A DNA stretch of 19,324 nucleotides from Thermoflexales bacterium. GTDB lineage: Bacteria > Chloroflexota > Anaerolineae > B4-G1 > SLSP01. The stretch lies in assembly GCA_015486785.1 (NCBI GenBank), contig WFQZ01000017.1:1-19324 (forward strand), in the 5' to 3' direction. The position numbers and the translations under genes are program-made. The notes beneath the pieces were generated by a model, which made no database searches, was not told where the DNA came from, and saw only the letters and a program-made list of their open reading frames with translations. This document shows, piece after piece, positions 1 through 7,390 of this stretch (positions within the stretch are counted from its first letter, which is position 1; each line of letters starts with the position of its first letter).

Positions 1-62
1 GTATAGTCCACTCACGGCAAAGGCAAGGGGGCATCCGCGTGCTTGGCGGGGAGGTGGCGGGG

Positions 63-95
63 AGGTGCGACGCACTTTGGAAGTGCGTCGCACCT
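63..95. repeat. Perfect 33-bp hairpin, copy 1
   Basis: A perfect inverted repeat with 15-bp arms (AGGTGCGACGCACTT and its exact reverse complement) around a 3-base TGG loop. It occurs again, base for base, at 310-342, and its left half recurs at 368-378. It has no T-tract after it, so it does not look like an ordinary terminator. It resembles a REP-like dispersed hairpin, but that class assignment is inference. Confidence 0.9.
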
Positions 96-98
96 TAT

Positions 99-308
99 GG
101 TTTAGGAGCACGCCCAAACGGCTTAGGAGCACCTCCGAATGGCTTAGGAGCACCTCCGAACGGCTTAGGAACACGCCCGAACGGTTTAAGGGCACGCCCG
201 AACGGTTTAAGGGCACTCCCGAACGGCTTAAGGGCACGCCCGAACGGCTTAAGGGCACTCCCGAACGGCTTAAGGGCACTCCCGAACGGCTTAGGAGCAC
301 GTCTGTTT
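99..308. repeat. Tandem array of ten 21-bp units
   Basis: Ten head-to-tail 21-bp units lie between the two identical hairpins, with consensus close to GGCTTAAGGGCACTCCCGAA plus C. Units 1-3 and 10 carry the AGGAGCAC variant, units 5-9 the AAGGGCAC variant, and unit 4 AGGAACAC. Unit 10 ends in GTTTC, which leads straight into the second hairpin. Because 21 is a multiple of three, reading frames stay open through the array and would give a monotonous heptapeptide repeat (GLGAPPN-like). No ribosome site or plausible protein supports translation, so I treat it as non-coding. There are no spacers, so it is not a CRISPR. Confidence 0.92.
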
Positions 309-309
309 C

Positions 310-342
310 AGGTGCGACGCACTTTGGAAGTGCGTCGCACCT
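310..342. repeat. Perfect 33-bp hairpin, copy 2
   Basis: Identical in all 33 positions to the hairpin at 63-95. Both copies are followed by TTATGG and then a 21-bp unit, so the repeated module is hairpin plus TAT plus one or more 21-bp units ending in GTTTC. Confidence 0.9.
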
Positions 343-345
343 TAT

Positions 346-378
346 GGCTTAAGGGCACGTCCGTTTCAGGTGCGACGC
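346..378. repeat. Third, incomplete module of the same repeat
   Basis: One more 21-bp unit (346-366, ending in GTTT like unit 10) is followed by AGGTGCGACGC (368-378), the left arm of the hairpin. The sequence then diverges, so the right arm is missing. This marks the edge of the repeat block. From about 380 to 438 I see nothing further of note. Confidence 0.75.
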
Positions 379-438
379 CCTACTGCGGAGTTTACCTGTT
401 TTCTAATGCGCAGATTTACCCCCGGACTCCAAGGGAGA

Positions 439-466
439 TTGTTTCCTAACCATCCGCTCTTATACT
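439..466 (+). promoter_or_regulatory. Candidate sigma-70 promoter for the BcsB-like gene
   Basis: TTGTTT (439-444), a 16-base spacer and TATACT (461-466). The -10 box is good and the -35 box is weak. Transcription would start near 473, which argues that the GTG at 473 is not the start codon and that the ATG at 503, with its own ribosome site, is. Confidence 0.45.
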
Positions 467-502
467 GAAGCGGTGGCAGCACCACAACGGGAGTATTTCA
501 CA

Positions 503-3127
503 ATGCGAAGGTTATACCCTCTGGTCTCCGGCCTCCTTTTGGGCCTGATGCTCATATTCTGGTTACGAACGCCGGTTTCCGCGCAGACGGGGCCGACGTA
601 TGAGATCACGCTGGAGGAAATGGGATACCGGGACGCTACGGCGCGTGGCCCCAGCGGCAATATCTACTATTACTTCAGCACGCCGCCGGATTGGGCACTG
701 CAAGCAGGCAGCGAGATCGTCTTGCACATCAATTACACGGTCAATCTGGTGAATCAGGACACCTATCCGCCGGCGGTACTGCAAATCTGGTTCAACGAGC
801 ACTTGTTGGATACGGTGAATTTTTCCGCCCCCACGGACCAAATTGAGCATGTGCCCCTGCCCGCCGAGTTGTTCAAGGATGCCACCACGGCGCAATTGAA
901 CTCGCTCAAGCTCGCCTTTGTGGATTACAACGACTGCCACGCTTCCACCACCACGATCCTCACGGTGAAGAAGACTTCCCAACTGCGCATTGCCTATCAA
1001 CTGCGGCCTCTGGAGCTGGACTTAGCCCGCTTCCCGCAGCCGTTCTACCTGGCCCGCAGTTTGAAAACTCCGCACGTGCGTTTCGTGCTCCCCGATGCCC
1101 CCCAGGCGGCGGATGTCCGCGCGGCGATCATCGTCGCCGCCCGCCTGGGACAGCTCACCGGCAACAGCGTGCCCATCAGCGTGACGCAGGCTTCGGAGTA
1201 TCCGGGCACCGTGCCGCTCAGCGATCATCTGATCGTGGTGGGGACGCCGTATGACAACGACTTGTTGCCCCGGCTGCCGTTGCCCATCCGCCCGACGCCA
1301 CGGAAGCTGCAACTGACCAGCGAGATGCCGACCGAGGTGGCGGAAGGGCAGGTCTTCGGGTGCTTCATCCACGTAAGCAACACCTCACCCGTCCCGCAGC
1401 GGCTGATCGTGGAGGATGAGGTCTCGCCCGACTTGGAGGTGCTGGCCTGCGGCTCGTGCGAGCGGCTCACGGCGCAACGGCTGCGCTGGTCGCTGGGGGA
1501 TGTGGGGCCGGGGCACACGCGCGAACTCTCGCTCACGCTGCGGGCCGCACCGGTGATCACCGCCGTGACCACAGTCCGCCACACGGCCACGCTGCGCGAC
1601 ACTCACGACGTGGTATTGAACGAGGACACATTGACCGCGCGGATCAATCCAGCCGGCTCCTCGGAGATGCACACCTCGGCCAACGGGAAACCGGCGGACT
1701 TTTTCGCCTGGGATAAGCTGGCCGTTCCGGCTGATGCGGGGGTGATAGAAGCCTTCCCGTCCCCCTGGAACGCCCACACGGCGATCTTCGCCGTCACCGG
1801 GCTGAACGGTGAGGCGGTGGGCAAGGCCGCGCAGGGGTTAAATCCCCGCAATCATTTCCCCGGCCCGGCAGGCAACATCGCTTTTGTCTCAGAAATCCGC
1901 CGCCAGCCGGAGCAGGATAAAGCCTTGCCGGAACTGTTCTCGCTGGATTCGTTGGGCTATCCCGACCGCGAATTGAGCGTGCTGGATATGGAAGGGGCGG
2001 CGTATGTCTTTGATTTCCCGATGGGGAAAACGCTGGGGAGCGAGGCTTTCTTCGCGCTGCACCTCAGCCACGCGGAAATCACGCAGCAAGTCGGCGGCAG
2101 TCTCAAGATCACTCTCAACCAAGTGCCCATCGGCAGCGTGGAACTGGACGACGAGAACACCACCAACGCTTGGATCAAGATTCCGCTCTTACGATCCGCC
2201 ATCCGCCCCGGCAAAAACCGCCTGTACCTGCAAAGTTCCGTCAAAACGGTCGACCACTGCTTGGTCAAGCTCTTCAATCCCTACTGGCTGGAGCTATACA
2301 ATGATTCCTTCTTTCATCTGACTTACCAAGCGGCGCAGGAGACGTTCACGCTGAAGCAGTTGCCCTATCCGCTGGAGCGACCGGGCAACCTGGATAACGT
2401 GCTCTTCGTCCTGCCTGAGTCACCGAGCACGGTGGAGCTAGAGGGCGTCTTGCGCTTCGCGGCCTACTTGGGCGGGCAGATCGGCGATCACGAATTTACG
2501 CCGCATTTGCAGATGAGCGATCAGCTTGATGAGACCAATCTCCGCGATTATCACATCGTGGCTCTGGGCTTGCCGCTGGATAATCCGATCATCCGGCGGG
2601 CCAACGTCAAATTGCCCTTGCCCTTCGCGCCGCACAGCAACCAGATTTACCAGGACGTGGACAGTCCCATCTACGGCATCCCGCCGGGCACAGACCTGGG
2701 CGTGATTGAGGAATTGCCCTCGCCTTGGGACGCGCTGGGCAACCACGTGTTGCTCGTCGCCTCCGGGAACTCCCTTGAGGGGCTGCGCTGGGCTTTGGAT
2801 GCCCTGACGCGCCGCACGTTTGACCTCACCGGAAACTTGGCTTTGGTGCGGCAAACGCAGATTCACACCATAGACACGCAACCGGTGGTGATGGCGACCG
2901 TGTTCCCGGATGTTTTTCCGACCGCCACGCCGCTGCCCGCACTGCCGACGCCGACGCCTTACCCCACGCTCACGCCGACGCCCTCGTTCACGCCGACGCC
3001 CACGCCGCGCCCCGTCGCCCAGGCCGAAGAAGAACCCACGCACGCGCACCCCATCTGGGTCTTGCCGCTGCTGATCCTCAGCGGCATCACGCTGATCGGC
3101 GCAGCGATCCTCTCGCTGCGCAAATAG
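503..3127 (+). CDS. BcsB-like secreted, membrane-anchored glycan synthase accessory protein with inserted DUF11-like domain
   Basis: An 874-residue protein with a signal peptide (cleavage near A27) and a C-terminal membrane helix (about 849-874) after a Thr-Pro-rich linker. The body is a twofold repeat of the BcsB layout: a carbohydrate-binding-like beta domain (about 30-165) and a flavodoxin-like domain (170-460), then the same pair again (about 485-640 and 645-810). The halves share GVIEAFPSPW and GVIEELPSPW motifs. BcsB is known as the periplasmic partner of cellulose synthase BcsA, guiding the emerging glucan. Residues about 268-383 form a DUF11-like Ig-fold module inside the first flavodoxin-like domain; the second half has only a short loop there. 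The start at 503 is chosen for GGGAG at 489-493 and an immediate signal peptide; an in-frame GTG at 473 lacks a site. No synthase gene is in view, so the polymer is unknown. A deacetylase gene follows after 14 bases. Confidence 0.8.
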   Translation: MRRLYPLVSGLLLGLMLIFWLRTPVSAQTGPTYEITLEEMGYRDATARGPSGNIYYYFSTPPDWALQAGSEIVLHINYTVNLVNQDTYPPAVLQIWFNEHLLDTVNFSAPTDQIEHVPLPAELFKDATTAQLNSLKLAFVDYNDCHASTTTILTVKKTSQLRIAYQLRPLELDLARFPQPFYLARSLKTPHVRFVLPDAPQAADVRAAIIVAARLGQLTGNSVPISVTQASEYPGTVPLSDHLIVVGTPYDNDLLPRLPLPIRPTPRKLQLTSEMPTEVAEGQVFGCFIHVSNTSPVPQRLIVEDEVSPDLEVLACGSCERLTAQRLRWSLGDVGPGHTRELSLTLRAAPVITAVTTVRHTATLRDTHDVVLNEDTLTARINPAGSSEMHTSANGKPADFFAWDKLAVPADAGVIEAFPSPWNAHTAIFAVTGLNGEAVGKAAQGLNPRNHFPGPAGNIAFVSEIRRQPEQDKALPELFSLDSLGYPDRELSVLDMEGAAYVFDFPMGKTLGSEAFFALHLSHAEITQQVGGSLKITLNQVPIGSVELDDENTTNAWIKIPLLRSAIRPGKNRLYLQSSVKTVDHCLVKLFNPYWLELYNDSFFHLTYQAAQETFTLKQLPYPLERPGNLDNVLFVLPESPSTVELEGVLRFAAYLGGQIGDHEFTPHLQMSDQLDETNLRDYHIVALGLPLDNPIIRRANVKLPLPFAPHSNQIYQDVDSPIYGIPPGTDLGVIEELPSPWDALGNHVLLVASGNSLEGLRWALDALTRRTFDLTGNLALVRQTQIHTIDTQPVVMATVFPDVFPTATPLPALPTPTPYPTLTPTPSFTPTPTPRPVAQAEEEPTHAHPIWVLPLLILSGITLIGAAILSLRK

Positions 3128-3141
3128 CCAGGAGGCCACTT

Positions 3142-4296
3142 ATGAACTTCATCCGCGTAGCCCTGCAAGCTAAAGGCCCGCGGGCCACCCTGAGGCGCGT
3201 CCGCAGCCTCGCGGCCCGCTATGGATTTTCGCCCCGCAAGATGGCGCAGGCATTGCAACAGCTCGCCGCGCTCTTGCGGAAGTATGACTGCGGGGCCACG
3301 TTCCCCATCACCGCCGTCGCCTTGGCCCGCCATCCGCAGGTGATCGCCGATGAGCGATGGCGGCACATTGAGTTTGCCGTCCACGGCTACACGCACATTG
3401 ACTACACCCGCTTGCCGCAGGAAGAGCAATTGGCCCATCTGCGCCGCGCCCGGCAGGTCTTCGCCGCCCACGGCTTGACGGCCACCGGATTCCGCTCCCC
3501 GTACCTGCGGCACGATGCGACGCTCAACCGCTCGCTCGCCAAGGCGGGATTCTCCTACGTCAGCAATCAACCGTTCCTGTGGGACGTGCTCACCGAGGCG
3601 GACGTGCCCCCGCAAGCACGAACCGCCCATCAGCACGCGCTGGAATTTTACGCCCCGTGGAGGCCGCCAACGCATCAATCGCTCCCGCGCATCGCGGGTG
3701 AGCTGGTGGAGATTCCCGTCTCGCTGCCGGATGACGAGATGCTCGTGGAGCGATTGCAGGCCTCAAGTGAGCGTATCGCCCGCGTGTGGCTGGGGGAGTT
3801 GCACGCGGCCTATCGGCGCGGGGAGTTGTTGACTTTGCAGCTTCATCCAGAGCGGGCCTTGGCGTGCGCTGCCGGACTGGAGGCCGTGTTGCAGGAAGCT
3901 CGCGCCCTGCGCCCCGCCGTGTGGATCGCCCGTTTGGACGAGATCGCGGCCTGGTGGCGGGCGCGATCCACGGCCTCGCTCAAGCTCACGCCCGTGGATG
4001 AGCACACAACGCGCGTTCGGGTGTCCGGCCCGGCGGGGATCGCGCTGCAAGTGCGCGGGGCGCAGGTGTTGGCTCCGACACAGGCGCAAGGAACGTGGCA
4101 ACTGGTCACAGAGACGGAGTTTGACCTCCGGGCGGATGCGCCCGTCACGCCGGTGGAGATCCACAACACGCCGGAGCGCGGCGCGGCGATCCGCCTCGCG
4201 CCCTGGCCGGAGGGCGCACAAAGCGCACTCGCCATCACCGGCGATATCGACGGGTTGACCTTGTGGGACTACGGGTTGCGGATTTGGGGGCGTTAG
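3142..4296 (+). CDS. NodB-type polysaccharide deacetylase, apparently with motif 1 at the C-terminus
   Basis: A 384-residue protein preceded by AGGAGG at 3130-3135, almost certainly cotranscribed with the BcsB-like gene. Residues 50-150 read as the CE4/NodB core: GATFPITAVAL, then HGYTH (H81, H85, metal ligands) and FRSPY (118-121, motif 3). The usual first strand carrying the TFDDG aspartates is missing from the N-terminus, where the protein begins directly with the following helix. Instead, the last 24 residues contain LAITGDIDG (D368, D370), which looks like that strand. Residues 275-355 look like a small beta domain. CE4 enzymes remove acetyl groups from polymers such as chitin-like glycans, poly-GlcNAc or peptidoglycan. 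No signal peptide is obvious, so the cellular location is unclear. Family call is solid; the permutation is inference. Confidence 0.82.
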   Translation: MNFIRVALQAKGPRATLRRVRSLAARYGFSPRKMAQALQQLAALLRKYDCGATFPITAVALARHPQVIADERWRHIEFAVHGYTHIDYTRLPQEEQLAHLRRARQVFAAHGLTATGFRSPYLRHDATLNRSLAKAGFSYVSNQPFLWDVLTEADVPPQARTAHQHALEFYAPWRPPTHQSLPRIAGELVEIPVSLPDDEMLVERLQASSERIARVWLGELHAAYRRGELLTLQLHPERALACAAGLEAVLQEARALRPAVWIARLDEIAAWWRARSTASLKLTPVDEHTTRVRVSGPAGIALQVRGAQVLAPTQAQGTWQLVTETEFDLRADAPVTPVEIHNTPERGAAIRLAPWPEGAQSALAITGDIDGLTLWDYGLRIWGR

Positions 4297-4297
4297 C

Positions 4298-5860
4298 TCA
4301 CGCCGCCGCGTGCAACAGCAGCGGCAAGTACAACTGCTGCGGCTGGAACTCATCCGCGCCGATGTCCACCGCATCGCCGCGCACGCGCGGCTCGCCATCG
4401 TAATCCACCGCGCCGGTCACGGAGAGCGTCTGTCCGGCGTCAATGGCCGGGGAATCCGGTTGCAACGTCGCCCCGTTCACCAGGCGCGGATCGGCGAACA
4501 GGCTATGAGCATCGTTGCCCGTGGCCTGCCGGTAAGCCGAAAAGCCATCGTAAGTTGTGCCGCGCCATTGCCAGGTGCTCGCCTCAGCTCCGGCGGGCGC
4601 AAAGTACACGTTGTAGTCCACCACGTTCCCCGAATTTTCGGTAAATTGGTTGCTGATGAGGATCGCTTGATCGTGGGCATAGAAGATGTTGTCCTCAATG
4701 CGATTGTTGAGCACCTGATATTGCAACATCAACTCGCCGTTGCCGTCACGGGATTGGTCATTGTGGAAGAAGGTGTTGTTGATCACCACGCAATGCTCGG
4801 TGCTGCCGCGATCCTCGTCGTAGCCGCCCATCGCCAGCCCCACGATGTGGCAATGAGCCACGAAGTTATCGCGCACGATGATCCTTTGGGCCAGCCCGCC
4901 GGCGTGCTCGCTGGCTAACTCAATCCCCAGGTTGGCGGAGTAGACCGTGTTACGCTCAATGAGAATGTCGCGTCCGCCGTCCACGTAGATGCCGTCCGCG
5001 CTCTGCTCCCCGGCATAGGCGGGATTCTGCCCGGAGTCAATGTCGTGGATCGTGTTCTGACTCACCCAGCCGTTGCGGGCCTGGTCAAGCTCCGTGGAAG
5101 GCGCGGTCTGCTCGTAGCCGATGAACACCAAGCCGATGTTGTCGCAATCGTGGATCAGGTTGTGCGTCACGGTGAAGGAGGTCACGTTCCCGTTGAAGGC
5201 CACCGCCTCGCTGGACCCCAGCACCAGATGATCCACCTCGTTGCCGGAGAACCAGACATCGTGGAGCGGGGATTCATCATCGCCGTAAAAGGCCACGCCG
5301 TGCGCGTCCGCGCCCAACAATTGCGAGTCCAACGGCGCGTGCGTTTCAATGTGATGAATGTGGTTATCCAGCAAGCGCAGGTGATGTGCCGATCCTTCAA
5401 TGAGGAAGCCCGCCGGAACAGCATCGGGGCGCGTGGTGGTGTAATTGCGGATCTCAAATCCGTGGAACGTCAGGTCGTGCTGCCCGACAATGTGAAACGC
5501 CACCGGGCCATCGGGGGACGCGATCCCCGTGCCGTCGAGGATCGGCGTTTCGCCGGGGGCGTTGGTGAAGGTGATGTATCCGCCGGCCGGCGAGCCGGAG
5601 ACGGACACGACAACTTGTTCGTGGTACACGCCACCGCGCACGTAGACCGTGTTCCCCGGCGCGAGCACCTCCGCCGCGTGCTGGATGGTCGCCCAGGGCG
5701 CGGCGGAAGTGCCCTCGTTGGCGTCATCCCCGCCGGGGGCCACGTAACACGGCGAGCAGCTCGCCGCCTGTGGCGGGAGTGTCTCCGTGGCGGAGACACA
5801 TCCCGCCGCGCCCCATAGCCAGCCCAGCCCCAACACCATGCTCAGCAGTAAGCGATACAT
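4298..5860 (-). CDS. Lipoprotein with right-handed parallel beta-helix (pectate-lyase-like fold)
   Basis: A 520-residue protein. The N-terminus is a lipoprotein signal with lipobox GAAGC (C21). Residues about 38-81 (APGGDDANEGTSAAPWATIQ and what follows) are the standard N-terminal cap of Chloroflexota and Bacteroidota beta-helix proteins. A long series of N- and D-rich coils (NxI/NxF) fills the middle. The end has SPAIDAG, VDYDGEPR and VDIGADE, the choice-of-anchor-Q type closing motif. The last residues are LYLPLLLHAAA. Such folds bind or cleave acidic polysaccharides, but no catalytic residues can be assigned, so enzymatic activity is not claimed. Ribosome site AAAGGAGG at 5866-5873. Its stop lies one base from the stop of the convergent deacetylase gene. 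Confidence 0.85.
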   Translation of the reverse strand: MYRLLLSMVLGLGWLWGAAGCVSATETLPPQAASCSPCYVAPGGDDANEGTSAAPWATIQHAAEVLAPGNTVYVRGGVYHEQVVVSVSGSPAGGYITFTNAPGETPILDGTGIASPDGPVAFHIVGQHDLTFHGFEIRNYTTTRPDAVPAGFLIEGSAHHLRLLDNHIHHIETHAPLDSQLLGADAHGVAFYGDDESPLHDVWFSGNEVDHLVLGSSEAVAFNGNVTSFTVTHNLIHDCDNIGLVFIGYEQTAPSTELDQARNGWVSQNTIHDIDSGQNPAYAGEQSADGIYVDGGRDILIERNTVYSANLGIELASEHAGGLAQRIIVRDNFVAHCHIVGLAMGGYDEDRGSTEHCVVINNTFFHNDQSRDGNGELMLQYQVLNNRIEDNIFYAHDQAILISNQFTENSGNVVDYNVYFAPAGAEASTWQWRGTTYDGFSAYRQATGNDAHSLFADPRLVNGATLQPDSPAIDAGQTLSVTGAVDYDGEPRVRGDAVDIGADEFQPQQLYLPLLLHAAA

Positions 5861-5887
5861 CTCAGCCTCCTTTCCTCGGATAGGACA

Positions 5888-5915
5888 ACTATACGCCGGG
5901 GCGTGGGCAGAACAA
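5888..5915 (-). promoter_or_regulatory. Candidate promoter for the beta-helix lipoprotein
   Basis: On the minus strand: TTGTTC (5915-5910), 16-base spacer, TATAGT (5893-5888), placing the transcript start near 5881, about 20 bases before the start codon. It has the same form (TTGTTN, 16 bases, TATANT) as the candidate at 439-466. Confidence 0.45.
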
Positions 5916-5935
5916 GGGCGCGAGCACGCTAAACG

Positions 5936-5968
5936 ACAAAAGGCGACGGGGATGCCGTCGCCTTTTGT
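5936..5968 (-). terminator. Rho-independent terminator of the Hsp20 operon
   Basis: A perfect 14-bp stem (ACAAAAGGCGACGG with its complement) around a 5-base loop, 13 bases beyond the stop of the last Hsp20 gene. The T-rich part sits in the stem base, as CCTTTTGT on both strands, so it may work in both directions. It also insulates the beta-helix promoter from the heat-shock operon. Confidence 0.8.
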
Positions 5969-5981
5969 GGGTCGTATTCAC

Positions 5982-6470
5982 TTACGCGCTTTTGACCTGG
6001 ATTTGCTTGCGGAACTGCGCCTCGGCCACTTTGGGCATGGTGACGGTCAACACGCCGTTCTTGAAGACCGCCTCAACCTTCTCCTCGTCCACCTCGCAGG
6101 GCAAGGGGATGTTGCGCTGGAACGAACCATACACCCGCTCAAGGCGATAGGTGTTGTGTTCCTTGTGCTCCTCTTCCGATTTCTTCTCCCCCTTGATGGT
6201 GAGCACGTCGTGCGAAAGGGAGACTTCCACATCTTTCTCGGTCAATCCAGGCAGCTCCGCCGAGACTTTGACTTCCTTGTCCGTCTCAATGACATCCACA
6301 CGCGGGCTGAAGTAGGATTCCATCTCTGTGAATGGCGCCCACGGGGCCAGGCCAAAGCCACGGAAGAACTCATCAAAGAAACGATCCATCTCATCGTGCA
6401 GAGTTTGCACGCCGGCCTTCACCGGCACCGACTTACCACGCTTCCAAGGAACCAGGTTTGTGATCGCCAT
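5982..6470 (-). CDS. Hsp20 small heat-shock protein, third gene of operon
   Basis: A 162-residue alpha-crystallin-family holdase, an ATP-independent cytoplasmic chaperone that forms oligomers and binds unfolding proteins. The N-terminal arm has an amphipathic DRFFDEFFRGFG stretch (29-40). The alpha-crystallin domain covers about 55-150, with ELPG (72-75), the KNGVL motif (137-141) and a C-terminal IQV (157-159) matching the IxI/V tail motif. It is the longest and most typical of the three copies. Start at the ATG at 6470, because AAGGAGG at 6479-6485 sits 8 bases upstream; a GTG at 6479 overlaps that site. It lies 49 bases after the second Hsp20 gene and just before the operon terminator. Confidence 0.93.
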   Translation of the reverse strand: MAITNLVPWKRGKSVPVKAGVQTLHDEMDRFFDEFFRGFGLAPWAPFTEMESYFSPRVDVIETDKEVKVSAELPGLTEKDVEVSLSHDVLTIKGEKKSEEEHKEHNTYRLERVYGSFQRNIPLPCEVDEEKVEAVFKNGVLTVTMPKVAEAQFRKQIQVKSA

Positions 6471-6519
6471 AGCACTCACCTCCTTCTCAAATGAGTTTCA
6501 GAATCAAACGGCCCACCGG

Positions 6520-6933
6520 TTACGCAGATTTGACCGCGATCTTGCGCGTTGTGGGGCTGATCTTGGGCAGCCGCAGCCGCAACACGCCATCCTTCATGGT
6601 GGCCTCGATGGCCTCTTGGTTGATGTCGTTGGACAAGGTGAAGCTGCGCTCGTAATCACCCTCGCGGTACTCGGCGTAGACCAGGCTATAGCCCTCGAAC
6701 TGCGTCGGCGGGACGTAGCCCTTGATGGTCAACACGCCCTTTTCCAAGGTGATCTCCACGTTGTTTTCATCCACGCCGGGCATGTTGGCGACCATCATCA
6801 TCGCGTCATTGGTCTCGTAGATGTCCACGCGCGGGATGAAGGCCACTTGTTCCCGGGTGCGCTCCGCGCCCTGCATTTCGACTTCTTGCTTTTGAACTTC
6901 CTGTTGTTGCAGATCATGCGTCTCGTTAGCCAT
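6520..6933 (-). CDS. Hsp20 small heat-shock protein, second gene of operon
   Basis: A 137-residue Hsp20 protein. The N-terminal arm is short and unusual, with a run rich in Gln and Glu (residues 9-22) in place of the hydrophobic arm that normally drives oligomer packing. The alpha-crystallin domain spans about 32-130, with MPG at 51-53, KGVLTI (65-70), KDGVL (114-118) and a tail KIAVKSA containing the IxV motif. A polar arm suggests different oligomer size or client choice from its neighbours; this is inference. Its ribosome site overlaps the stop codon of the preceding gene, which suggests coupled translation. Confidence 0.92.
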   Translation of the reverse strand: MANETHDLQQQEVQKQEVEMQGAERTREQVAFIPRVDIYETNDAMMMVANMPGVDENNVEITLEKGVLTIKGYVPPTQFEGYSLVYAEYREGDYERSFTLSNDINQEAIEATMKDGVLRLRLPKISPTTRKIAVKSA

Positions 6934-6939
6934 AGTTCA

Positions 6940-6945
6940 CCTCCT
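6940..6945 (-). promoter_or_regulatory. Ribosome site overlapping the upstream stop codon
   Basis: AGGAGG (minus strand) lies 6 bases before the ATG at 6933 and shares two bases with the stop codon (6946-6944) of the first Hsp20 gene. It fixes the start of the second gene and suggests translational coupling. Confidence 0.8.
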
Positions 6946-7390
6946 ATGCCGTCTTCACCGCGATCTTGCGAGGTTTATCCGCCTCCGCACGCGGCAGCGT
7001 GATGTGCAAAACACCGTTCTTGAACGTTGCCGAAACTTGGTCGGCTTCCACCTCAAAGGGCAGTTGGAAGGCGCGGCTGAACTTTCCGTAACCACGCTCG
7101 CGGCGGTGATAGGTCTCGCCCTCCTGCAACGCCTCCGGCTTGCGCTCGCCCGAAACGGTCAGCGTATCGCCGACGACCGCAATGTCCAAGTCCTCTGGAG
7201 CGATGCCGGGCAGTTCAGCGGTCACAATCGCGCCGTCCTCGTTCATCCACACATTCATCGCCGGATACGTAGGAGCCGGACGATTCTCCACCGCGCCCAG
7301 CCAGTCGGAAAGTAAGCGGTTCATAAACCCGCGCCACAACAATGCTTCATCCACCGGATTGAAGAAACTGCGATAGGCTCTCTCCAACAT
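6944..7390 (-). CDS. Hsp20 small heat-shock protein, first gene of operon
   Basis: A 148-residue Hsp20 protein. The N-terminal arm (1-40) has YRSFFNPVDEALLWRGF; the alpha-crystallin domain runs about 43-140, with AELPG (58-62), FKNGVLHITLP (123-133) and a tail RKIAVKTA with the IxV motif. Start at the ATG at 7390, 6 bases from AAAGGAGG (7397-7404); an upstream in-frame TTG at 7396 is too close to that site. The three Hsp20 proteins are clearly different in sequence, so this is an old set of paralogues rather than a recent duplication. The operon diverges from the GntR operon across about 200 bases. I could not identify its promoter, a CIRCE element or a clear RNA thermometer. Confidence 0.93.
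   Translation of the reverse strand: MLERAYRSFFNPVDEALLWRGFMNRLLSDWLGAVENRPAPTYPAMNVWMNEDGAIVTAELPGIAPEDLDIAVVGDTLTVSGERKPEALQEGETYHRRERGYGKFSRAFQLPFEVEADQVSATFKNGVLHITLPRAEADKPRKIAVKTA

Noticed and set aside
99..308. CRISPR-like array
   Set aside because: Units are directly adjacent with no unique spacers.
39..449. Open frames of 136 and 95 residues through the repeat array
   Set aside because: They exist only because the 21-bp unit keeps frame. No ribosome site, monotonous composition, and the frame runs through two perfect hairpins.
473..502. GTG start for the BcsB-like protein
   Set aside because: It lies at the predicted transcript start and lacks a ribosome site; the ATG at 503 has GGGAG and leads directly into a signal peptide.
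2438..3678. Long minus-strand frames (233 and 239 residues) opposite the BcsB and deacetylase genes
   Set aside because: Arg- and Gly-rich shadow frames with no domain signature, opposite well-supported genes in GC-rich DNA.
5045..5818. 257-residue plus-strand frame
   Set aside because: Shadow of the beta-helix gene, whose lipobox, closing motif and ribosome site are clear.
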